Assembly: GCA_039619475.1 (NCBI GenBank)
Contig: CM077116.1
Coordinates: forward strand, 7,364,501-7,428,500
Source: Icerya purchasi
Taxonomy: Eukaryota > Arthropoda > Insecta > Hemiptera > Monophlebidae
DNA: 64,000 bases
Direction of reading: 5' to 3'
Shown: positions 42,701 to 54,700 of the stretch, one piece after another
How positions within the stretch are numbered: the stretch's first letter is position 1
How the letters are laid out: every line of letters starts with the position of its first letter
The notes under the pieces: model-generated
Databases searched by the model: none
The model's input: the letters and a program-made list of their open reading frames with translations, nothing else
Told to the model about the DNA's origin: nothing
Program-made: the position numbers and the translations under genes

Positions 42701-45700
42701 ACAACAACGGAGCGGCGAAGCGAAGGATAATTGTAAATCCAAGGCCGGGTAATTAGGTTAAATGGAAAAATAAAAGGAAGATCGATTGGGAAAGGAAAAA
42801 ACGTAAAAATATGATCAAAATCTAACATGAAAATTTTTACACAATTAGAAGCGGAAATTTTAGTGCAATAAAATCGGGAGGATACAGCAATCAGAGCCAA
42901 GGAATCTGCCATTTCGTTACCCTCTATCCCCATATGACTGGGGACCCAGAGCATTTCAATGCGGATAGCGTGAAGTGAGAAAGGAGTATGAATGAGAGAG
43001 CGAATACCGAAAACAAAAAAAATCAGAGGAGTGAGAGGGGAAATGTGAGGAAATAGTTTTAAGGGCACACATGAAGTCAGAGATAATTAAATATTTCGAA
43101 GAAAATCGATGAGAGGAAATATAAATTATGGAACGTATAATGGGCATTAGCTCGGCCGTAAAGATAGTACAAAAAGAAGGGAGACGAAAAGATGCAGAGA
43201 AATTTATACTCGGAAGGATGAAAGAAGCTCCAACTTCACTAGGACCCTTCGAACCATCTGTAAAGGTCAAAAACGGGATTCAATATAACTATAGAATTCC
43301 TATATAACTGTTGTACTGGAAAGGGATTTAGAGGAAAGAGGAGAATCCATTGGTCAGATTGGAGAGATCTGCAAAATTGAAAGAAAAGTAAGAGAGAATA
43401 TTGTAAGAAATTGTACAGGATAAAAAAAAAATCAGCCGCAAAACAATGTGGACTAGGATAGGAATTTTCTTGGGAATAAAGCGCCAGTTTTGCAGAAAAG
43501 CAAGATGTGAAAGATTAAGTAACAATAATCTCTGTTCAACCTTAGAACTGAAAAAAAAAAAGATAAATAAGTTGTAAATTCAAATTTTTAAAGCAAAAAC
43601 AATAATAAAACGGAACAGACTAGATCACTACTTGACTTTGATGTTAGGAGCTCGTATCACCTTTTTTCTTTAAACGATTTAGCCAATTAGTCTAAAACTA
43701 AAAAAAAAGTGGAAAGAGTAATAACGTTAAAGGATAAAGATTGAAAATAACTCAGGAGACATGACAAAATATAAGAAGCACCATAAAAGAAATCTGGGAA
43801 GAGAAAAACAAGTTAAAAGAGAAGTCAAGGGAAACATATTGAGAAACTGGGTTCAAATCAGGTCGATTAAGTGGAGCGAAGAGTAAACAGAAGAACGAAA
43901 GCCAGGCCCCAATCCACTTTAGAGAAGATCCACATTTAGGAGAGTAAAGAAGTTTATAAGAAGCAGAAGAAGGAAAACCGTTAAGTGCAGTGATGACAAG
44001 AATAAAGGTACTTTCAACAACAATACGCAATATGAATAAATACTAGTAATAAAAATAATTATCGGCAATCAACTTGAATCAATTTTTCTAACAATCCTCT
44101 TTATTGAAAGTTTTACTAATTGTAATTTTTAACATTTTCTGCTTTTACCATGGAAACAAACTTTTAGGTTTACTTTCCCCCAATATTTTAATTTTACTCA
44201 TATCTGATGTTTCGTTTTGTGTCTAGTATATATTTTTCTGCGCATTTGTGTCGTTAACCTGCTGCGTATTCCGTAATCATTACAATTCCCCGGGTGTTTG
44301 TTCGATATTAGATCCAATAAACTCGCTTATCGTGTTAAGGAAAGTGCCATCTTTATTAGATTTTAAAATTTTTTAAGCATTCTGTCCACTATTAACTGTC
44401 AGTCCATCATGTGTCAGATATAACAGTCATTCGGTTATCACCGCATGGTCCGTCTGGATCGGAACGGGTCGGAAAAAAAGAACGGATGAACACACGGAGA
44501 TGAAACAAACACGAGGTTCCTACGTCTGAGAAGGGGAGGAATAACAGGAGAAGGTTGCAATATGATTTCTTTCAGTAATATTAAAATACACTCCCTGATG
44601 CTAGTACATTAATTTGAGCAACACTCACACTCAGCAACAAAACTCGAACGGACTTCTTTCGCTTGACAGACTATAAATAAATGTAACGTTGATGTGTTCA
44701 GCAAATTTATAATTCTTTGGCAATGAATATATGTTGAAATAATTCAACCCCTGTGCACTTTGCTAATGAAACACTGTAAGAACTAGCAAATCAAAATGCA
44801 CTGCTCTTGCCAGTAATCTCAATGAACTTTACCCTCCTGGTCAAATAAACGGATAAAGTCTTAGGATTTAATGAAGAAACCGCCACAACTCGTTTAAAAA
44901 ACAACAGTTCAATCGACCAGATAAGTGAAGTGTGATTACATTCTTCTTTATATTTTTTCCAGTCATACCTACTATTGGTATTCTAATATTTGTTTTTTTT
45001 TGACTAAAATAGCTTATCATTTTAATAAAATTTTCGACAATAAATATATTATTTTTAAGAGAAACGATTTTAATACGTTACATATTAGCTGGAATTGTAG
45101 CAAAAATAACGTGCCGTGAAACGTTTTAATGATACAAATTTAGTTATTGTTAATGACGGAACTTTACTATTAACGTCCCATCTATGCCATCGAATATTGC
45201 AAACTATACATTAACCTCCACTAATGTATTTCTTTAGTGAAATGCTTCACATTACAATACTTCCCGGAAATGATCATTTGCTCATTCGTATTTACTGAAT
45301 CTTGAAAAGCATCATGTGAATTCATTTTCACCACACGTTGACAATTAATTTGAGGTAGTTTTATCGCTCTATTAACAATAATAGTTCTCCAATGTATAGT
45401 TGAAAAAAATGTTAAATTGTAAAAAGTACGTTTGATCTTTAGGTTATCAAAACTCACCTAGTAGTTCAACATGTTTCCAGTTTTCTGACATTGTCGCTCC
45501 AGATTAAGTTCTGCTGGCGAAATTTGAAGTATCTCAAAATAGTAGACATTGTATATATCCCGGTATCTTTAGAGGAGCTTAAAGCATCCGTGTCTTCCAG
45601 AAAGCAGTCATAACGCAATTTTTACATCCGATTAGAAATTTTCCTTAAAGCTCGAAATACTTTATTGTGGCGTCTGATCTCGTTTAAAGTGCTGATTCAG

Positions 45701-48700
45701 GAGTTATTTTAAAAGAATTATAAAAGACTGAATTGATTATTAAAAAATAATAATACTTTACCGCAGAATATATGTTTAGCCTTAAGGATGGTTTAGACTT
45801 TATCGATTGCATTGCGAATTTTCTTTCTGAAAATTATAATGCATTCGGCTCAGCTTTTTTTGAGAAAATTACATTCTTTACTTATTGATTTAGGAATTTA
45901 CCCTAATTTCTTTGTTTCGTTAATCAAAATATTTTTAATTATATATAATATTCTGCCACTTCAATTCTCTAATTCTGTATTCAAAATGAGTTGTCTTCGC
46001 TTATGCCAACGCTTCAACTTGATTCCAACGTTTCTTAATATCTACCTAGGCAAAATTACATCCATCACTGGGCTGTAAAAACGTTAGCCTAGGCTCACGA
46101 CATCTGCGTGTATACTTATGGAAAACACATCGTAGAGTTTGCACAACTTCTAAACAGAACGCTGGTTCTACTAATGATTCACTTTTCCATTTAGGTTCCT
46201 TTATAATGTATATATGTATATATGAAACTTAGCCCTCCGTGCCTCGCAAAGGCTCTTACCTTTGATCCCGCATGGGGACACTGCCGAACCCCTAGCTCTA
46301 TCACTTCTGCACTTTGTATAGAAGGAGGATATACACACATTATAAGTTAATTAAATGTATAGCAATTATTAAATGTCTAACCAGCAATGAATGGAATTGT
46401 GAACCCACCATATTGAGCCTAGTTTGTAAATTTTTCATTTTCAGGCTTTTGTGAATTATGACTCCTTAGCAGGTATGATGTTACTAACAAACTCTTAATA
46501 AAATATGACAGAATTCAGAACCAATACTTGCGACCAATTCTGAATTCCCATTATTTCAGCCCTACCTGCCGCACTGGAGATGGAAACCATCTCTTCAATT
46601 AGAATTCGACGACTTTTCTTTGCCGAATAAGTTCTTAATAGAATATTACGCTTTTATCCTCACGTGAGAATAACAAAATTCCAAAATATTCATAAAACAT
46701 GGAGATTCGACTATTTTTCCAAGACTTTATTCGACAAGTTCTACATCCAGTAACTATAACACCTCTGTATTTATATCTTCACGCAGTCTCTATTTATGCA
46801 CAACAGCATATATTTACGGATGACACCAGCCACCTATTTTAAATCTAAGTTGTTAAAAAAATTAAAAATCGACCAGTTAAAATTAAGAACGAGAATTATT
46901 TAGACGCACTAGCTAATGAGTAAAAACTATAACTACATCATTATTCAAATATTCGACAGAAGATTGGTATATACCCGTAAAACTGAAGTGTATGCGTATA
47001 CTTATATATGTATATGTTAAAAAAAAATTATGCCTAAAATAATATTAATAATAAATTTAATATTTACAAAAAGGATAATTTTTTTTCTGTATTACAAGTT
47101 CTGTTTATTAAAATTTGTGTTTTGTTTAATTCTAGAATGATATATTTTTCGCTACAACAGCTCCAGAATTTTTCCCGAGTCGTACCGAAAGATTGCAGTT
47201 AGATCAGAAGACCACCGAAAGGGAACAGAGTATTTCTCCTCCTTCATCACCGCACTGTAAGAATTCTAATCAGATTCATTTTAAAATAGAATGAAAATAC
47301 GACGTGAATATTTTATTATTCTTCTTTGTGTTGCTTTGATCATTCTCGATCAATCTCAAACACAACTTCTGAAATTAATAAGTTTTGTGAACCGATACTT
47401 CAATTTTCAACCCTAACTCCATCTGACGATGCTTACCAGCCAAGTTCCGCATTTGCCATTTATTCTGCCCATCAGAATTTCTCATGAATGGTTATAGTTT
47501 GATCCACGTATGCTTTATACTAAATATTTAATTTTCTCCTTTTACTTGTTCCCAATAAGCATTTATTGCTTCTTACTTGTTCGAATATTTCCGAGATTTT
47601 CATTTTGCTGTTCATGACGTTTTTAAATTTCAAAAAAGTCTCCAAACGTTTAAAGTATTTCTGATAGTTACATCAACTTCATCTTAATTTTTATTAAAAA
47701 AAAATAATTTTGGAATCTAAAAAGTTAAATGTGCCTTATTTTCACGGCATTATGTGATACAAAAATAAATGATTTAAAAATTATCTACAAAACTTCAGCG
47801 TGATTTCAGAACAACCGATGCATTTCTCTATATGTAGGCACGCTAATCCAAATGAAAATCGCGCATAGAGGATTTCGCTACGGTTCCGTTACAACAAACA
47901 TTGCGAATTCCGAAACATGATTTCTTTTCCGGTAATTAATTGGTTTCAGACTCAATCTGTTCCTAAGTTCACTCACCCTGAAATCGAATGTTGCTTATAC
48001 TACGAGTAGAAGAGTTATTTAAGAACGTAAAATCAGCCAAAAGAAGGCTCTCCAAATCCATCAGTTTAATAATATCATAAACACCGACGACATCATCAAT
48101 GTGAATGTAACATAATCTTTTCTGAATATCAAGTAGTTTATATTTTTCATCACACTATAGCTAACGCAAAACCTTATTTCTTACAATTATTTTCCTAACC
48201 GTGTGTGTATAACACAAACTCGCGCGCCTTGCACAAATATCATAAGCACATAATTCTGCATGGCGCAAATTAAAGGCTAAAAGTCAAATAATGATTGGAA
48301 ATTATATAATATTTTTTATAAAGAACGTAAATTGTAAGTTACTTCCCAGAAAAATATGTCGCGCCCACATTAAAACATACATAAAATAGTAAACAATTAG
48401 TAACGTTAAAATTAAAGTTTAAAGCCGCAATTTTATAATCTTCGGTTATTTATTTTTGTCGCACGCACCAGATTTGCAAAGACGTGGATTACAATAATTA
48501 GACAGCGGAATACTCATCTTACGCTTTATGCCAGAGCAGAAAAAATGTAACTCGCATAAAATGTCATCAATGATCTGAATTTACAAAGATAGAACTTACA
48601 AGATCTGAGATTAAATAATAAGACTGTATTTTTTTTTCGCGCGTGCGGTAACACTGCGAATCTGAAAGTTCGGAAGATTAACCTTCTAACCCTGCTCGAT

Positions 48701-51700
48701 CGATAGACAATTTTGCTAACCTGGTACGATCATTAGTTCTACAGTTGTATAGTATTGTTCAAATATTTACATGTCGCTTGTATGGAGCGACGTAATTTAG
48801 AACAGTGCTGCGCAATAAAGGTTTGCGCAAAACACGGAATTAATCTACGAAGAAAACGTTTGATAAAGTAGTTAACATGTTTAGTGATGAAGCCTTAGGT
48901 CGTGCTCAGGTATTTGGCTGTCTCCTGCCTCAGCGAGGCCAAAAAAAGGCAAAAATAAGCAAGTCAAAAGTCAAAACAATAATGATCTGCTTCTTTGATA
49001 GGAAAGGGATGGTGCGCAGGAAATTTGTCCAAGCTGTACAGATTATGAATCAATCTTTCTACCTCAAAGTACTCGAACAGTTGCGAAAAAAGATCGTCAG
49101 AGTCCGTCTAGAGATTGCGAAGACATGGATTCTTCATGGCGACAATGTGTCTTACTATCGCGCCTTCCGTGTGGTACAGTTTTTAACCTCGGAGGGCATT
49201 CCAGTGCTACCTTAACTCCCGTATTCCCCGGATATGTCACCGTATAATACTTTTCCTGTTCTCTCGGGTTAAACACGTCGTGAAAGAAACGCATTTTGGG
49301 TCGGTAGTTGACATCCAACAGTCTGTGACGAGGATACTCAAAGAAGTATCAGTTGAAGTTTTTCCAAAGTGTTACGAAAACGAGAAAAAGCGCTGGAATG
49401 AGTGTGGAGCTGCAAAAGTGAGTATTTTGAAAGAGCTCATATTGATACATCTTAATTTTTAAATATACGCGTTTTTTACAATCAATCTCACTACTTATTT
49501 GGCAGACCTTGTAGAATGCTTTTCACGAAATTTTGATAATATTTAAACATTCAACGGAAAAAGTTAATTTACACCGAACTTCAATTCAACGGTACAGCAT
49601 TACACAAGAGACGGCAGTTTAACGTGTTAGTAACTTATTCGCTAATATTCAACAATTTAACATTAACATGGATATTCAATTTTTACCCGATGATTTCTAT
49701 CATTTCCAACAAAGAAAATAACTAATATTGCGTGTTTTTTTTTTCTTAATGGAATTATAAATACGGTTTATTTTCTGTTTTTATAAAGTAAATTTAATCG
49801 GTGAAAAATCAAATTATGAACCTATGATTCGTAAACCCAAACTATGTCACAATTGCATCCGTTTTGGTCACTTCAGTACTTCATGCCGAAGTAAAACTAC
49901 TTGTTCCACTTGCGCTGATAATCACTCCTCTTCAGAATGTCCCAAAGCTAAACAAAATAACCCCTCTTCATATCTTTGCGTCCTCTGCGGCGGTAACCAT
50001 TCCGCACTCGACCCTTGTTGCCCGACTTATAAGGAGCAAGTCAAAATTTATAAGATAATGAGTTTAGAAAATGTCTCCTACTCCGAAGCCAGAAACATCA
50101 GCAAGGGCTCGATAGTTTCTCCCGCTTATACCTTTGCAGTAGTTTCAAATCCCGCGAATTTCCCAGCCTTACCGAATTCTGCATCTACTACCAAGAGGAG
50201 GCGTTAGAACTATTCTAGCAGTTCTTCTTCCTCTCATGTCAGGATTCCTTTCGAAAACCCATTCTTCTTCGAAAGCACCCAATCCTCTCAATTCTTATTA
50301 CTCCAAACTTATTCTAAGCGCTGGTACTAAAGGAGGCCGTTCCATTATTCCTTTCCATCCTTCCAATTCTCCCATATGTCCATCTTCATCTAATGACCCA
50401 AATGCCGAGTCGGCTCCAGTTATTAATAACGTTTCTCCTAGTAACTCTTCCTACCTATGCTCTAATAATGTCTTATCCACAACTTTGCTAACCGCTCTCA
50501 GTAAATTTGATATTCCAAATTTGGAGAATAAAATATTATCCATCTGTCAAGTTTTGCAATCTTAGATATGGTAGATGTTACCTTTTTTTCTACTTCTAAC
50601 TTCCAGTTTGTTCTCTCTTTTCTTTTTTCCTCTTCTCTAAACGTTCTCTTTCCTTTACGTACTATTTCGTTCCATTACCGTAAAACCAACGCCATGTTTT
50701 TTTTCCTCAGTTTTTACTTTGGCATAATGCTGCCGCTTTTACAATTTTATATGGCGCTCCTTCGGTGTTGCTTGCTTCCTTTAACTAGGTTGGTTGATAG
50801 CATACGGGGACCCAGACGCAATGAATTTTTTGAGCGATGGGAGCCACCTTTATGGAATTTTTCCATATTTATACCCTTTTTATTTTGTCTTTCTCGTTGT
50901 CTTATTTCCTATTTCTGTACCGTCCTTCTTACCGCGCGTCGGTGTTGCTTGCTGCCTTTAACTAGGTTAGTTGATAGCATATCACAACCCTCACGCAATA
51001 ATTTATCTGAGCGGATGGTGCTTTATTATTTTGTATTTTTCCTTATCTTGTTCTTTTTTATCGTTGGTCTATGGAAATGGAATAGTGGTTATTTTCTCTT
51101 CTTCCTTTTCATCTTCCCTTATTCTACTTCTTCTTCCAACTACCGCCTATCTAAGTATTCATTGTGCCTTGTCATCTTAAAGTTCTACAATCGCAGCATT
51201 AAGGCCAACAGGAACTCTTTTGAACGGCTGTTGGATGAATATGACATTAACATCGCGCTTCTTTCTGAAACGTGGTTAATTGCTACGATGGTTCAGCTAT
51301 TTTAGTAAGGAATGATATCCGATTTTTAGCCCAAGCTTCTCAACTCTTGTTTCCTCCTAATCCTCCTTATCCCAGCTTATAGTGTACATCTCTATTCTTG
51401 ACTATTCTTCTAGGCTCTTTCATTTCATTTCCGCCTACATACCTCCGACTTTCGATTTGCGTGATTTTCCGTTCCTATCTTTAATCAACGCCGTTTCTTC
51501 TCCTTTCCTCATAGGTGGTGATTGGAACGCCCACTCACCTTTGTGGGGTTGTTCCAACTACAATAGTAATGGCATGATCTTAGAGAATTTCATTCTTCAG
51601 AATGATTTATTCCTTCTCAATGATGGTTCTCCTACGTGCATCAGAAGTCACTCCTCTCTTAGCTCTATTGATCTATCCCTTACCTCTCCTAATCTTGGTC

Positions 51701-54700
51701 TCAGTTGTTCATGGTGTACTTTAGACGGTACCTTTGGAAGTGACTATGTTCCTATTATTATTTCGGTGAATGAAGTCCCCTACTCCCCTTCCTCTACTCC
51801 TTGTAATACTCCAAATTGGGTTCTCCCTAAAGTTGATTGGTCTCTATTCCGTTCCTCCGTTGATTCTTCACTATCTTCTATCCCTGCTTCCTTGAATTGC
51901 TTTTCCCAATATAAATTCTTCATTGATTCTATCTCTTCTGCCTTAACTTGTTCTTCTCCTCCTGTCCGTTGTTCATCTCATAAAAAAGTGAAATCGTCCT
52001 CCGCTTTGTGGTGGAATCATTCAGTTTTACCACTTTCAGATCTTTTCGCTCTAGCTCTACATTCATCAACTACCTTTCTCATAAAAGAGCCAATACTAGA
52101 TCCAGATTCATCCTCAAATCAGCAAAAAAAAAAAAAGCGTGGAAAAGCTTCTGTTCCTCCTTCTCACGCTCTACTCCCATTTCACAGGTTTGGAAAATGG
52201 CCAAGGCTTTCAAGTTCCCTCTTTCCTTTAATCTCTCGGATAATGAGTTAATCTCTTTCATTGACTCCATTGCTCCTTGTTACATTCCTAACCTTAATGA
52301 ATCTCGTCGCATTTCATCTTCTTCCAACTCCTCCCATTTTCTGGTCACTCCTTTTACCCTCACGGAATTAGAAACGTCCTTACGCAATTCTTCAGATTCT
52401 GCTCACGGAGTAGACGGTATTTCCTTTTCTGTTCTCAAAAATCTTTCGGACTCTTCTCTTCAGTTCCTCTTAAACTTGTTTAACTCTTTTCTTCACTCTG
52501 GTTGTACTCCTTTATCTTGGAATACCTTCATCATTATCCCTATCCCTAAACCGGACTCTTCCTCACTTCGTCTAATTTCTCTTGCTTCTTGTGTCAGGAA
52601 GCTTTTCGAAAATGTAATCAACAGACGCCTTGTTTGGTGGCTAGAACACCACAACTTATTGCCTAGTAATATGTTTGGTTTCCGCCCTGGTCGCGGCCCT
52701 CCCGATTGTATTAGCGCATTCCTAGCAGATGTTTACAAGTCATTCGTTGACAAAAAATTTCTTATTGCTTCCTTTCTTGATATTTCGGCAGCCTTCGACA
52801 ATGTTCATCTTCCGACTTTTTTTAATTTGATACTGTCCTTAAACATTCCGGCTCATTTTTCTACCCTGCTTATTAATCTATTCCTCTGTCAAACGGTCAC
52901 TCCTCCTATTCCCATTCAGGATACCACTAGACTAATCTATCATGGACTACCGCAGGGTTCCTGCCTTAGCCCTACATTATTCAATATTTATTTTATCAAA
53001 ATTGCGTCCTTGTCTTTGAATTCCTGTTCTCTTTTCTTTGCTGACGACATCCTCATTTATTCCTCTTATCGCAACATTTCGCAGGCCAACTCCCAACTTC
53101 AAATCTCCTTAATTGCATTGGAAAATGCCTTATCCAAATCCATCTTTTCATCTCTTCTTCTAGCCGTCTTTACACTGCGCCCGTTTATTCCTTCCTCAGT
53201 CTTCCTCTTCTTAAATAATGGCCCAATTCCTACTTCCTCCTTTCGTTATTTAGGTGTTCTTCTGGATAGCCGACTTTCCTTCCATGTCCATATCAACCGT
53301 TTATTCGTGTCCTCCTTTAAAAGGCTCAACCTCATTAAATCTCTTTCGCACACTGTCTGGAGAGGTGATCCTGTGATCTTACTTATGTTTTACAAATCTT
53401 TTATTCGCTTTGCTCTTGATTACTGTTCCTATATTTATGATAATTCTTCTAGATCACTTCTGTCTAGGCTCGACCGGGTCCAAAATACATGTCTCCGCCT
53501 CTGCCTTGGAGCCCGCAAGTCTACTCCTATCCCAGCTCTGCACGCAGGTGTCACATTCCTCCCCTTTTCCATCGACGCTCCTTCCTGGGTTATCGTTTCC
53601 TCATCAAACGGTTGCCTATTTCCTCTTGCTTTCTCATTCCTTCGTATTCCTTCATCTTACGCTCCTGGCGCTTTTCTGCTAACAAGACTCCTATTCTATT
53701 TCTTATCGCTGACCGTCTTATCCAGTTTTCTCCGTATATCTACACTTACGATAAACTGCCTTTTTCTCCTTCAATTTTTCCTCTCTGCTTCGTCCTGTTA
53801 ACTGTTTTTATTCACCTGTTCCTCCCAAACTTCTTCTTCATCACGTTGTTTAGATCAGAATTTCGACAGAATCTTGGCTCTTTTTTCCGCAATCATTTTT
53901 TAATCTTTACGGATGGCTCCAAGGGACCCAATGGTGTTGGTACAGCTTTTTTCTATCCTTCTCTCAATTACTTCGAGTCCTTTAGACTTCCCTCCTTTTG
54001 TTCAACTTTTATGCTAAGTCTTCTGCTATTCTGCGTGCTCTTCTTTTTATCAAAACTTCACCAGCTTCTCGCAATCTCCTTATCCTGCCGGATTCTCAAA
54101 GCGTGCTGCAGACTATCACATCTCCTCTCCCTTCTCACTCAACCAACTACATCATTCTCCTTATTCGGTCCTTGATTCACGATCTTTTCCTTTCCCATTT
54201 AATCCAAACGGATTCCCTTTGGATTCCTGGCCATGCCGGTTGACTCATTCGCTCGATTATATTCCTCTTCTGGTAGGTTTCTTCCTGCCTTCCCAGCTTC
54301 TAATATTACCCTTATAATGTTCAGTTGTTCGTCGCTTTCAACTGAACATGCTTCTTTTTATTCCTTCCTCTTACAAACCGGTATTCCCACTCCATACTGT
54401 GCTTCATTCATTCTCTCCTTTCCTTCTCCTTCGATTATTCTAGCTCTTGATTCCTTTCTGTTGGCTATCTTTAATCGCGTAGGGATCTGAGTCTGTCTTT
54501 TCTCTCTGTTTCACTGTTCTTGGGTCAATGTCCATGTTGACGAACCCATTAAAAAAAAAAAATTAATATTTAATAAAACGGTCGCAGCACAGGTCCTGAA
54601 ATTACAGATCAACTTTTTACAAACAATGCCATTCTCCCTAAAAGCCTGATGCAATAATACGATATACTACATTGCGGTACCTATCAATGATTACAGGATT

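Larger units (their letters stand above)
49700..54562 (+). mobile_element. I-like LINE, longest copy, pyrimidine-rich sense strand
   Basis: Order along the plus strand: ORF1 C-terminus with three zinc knuckles, spacer with a 177-bp direct duplication, endonuclease, RT, RNase H, 3' UTR and A12 tail (54551-54562). RNase H and the CCHC-type ORF1 place it in the I/R1/LOA-like LINEs, unlike the CR1 copy at 4.6-11.5 kb. Several frameshifts and stops show it is dead. The sense strand is unusually rich in T and C (Ser, Phe, Leu and Pro codons). The 5' end is not defined; ORF1 is truncated upstream. Confidence 0.82.

Noticed and set aside
43840..43870. tRNA B-box-like GGTTCAAATC
   Set aside because: It lies within the antisense LINE relic and no cloverleaf is possible.
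47400..47560. RNase H-like trace [11 protein letters not shown] on the plus strand
   Set aside because: Only one weak block is visible, with stops on both sides; insufficient to call a relic.
50568..51120. Open frame upstream of the endonuclease as a membrane protein
   Set aside because: The hydrophobic look comes from the pyrimidine-rich LINE strand, and the 177-bp duplication shows it is spacer.
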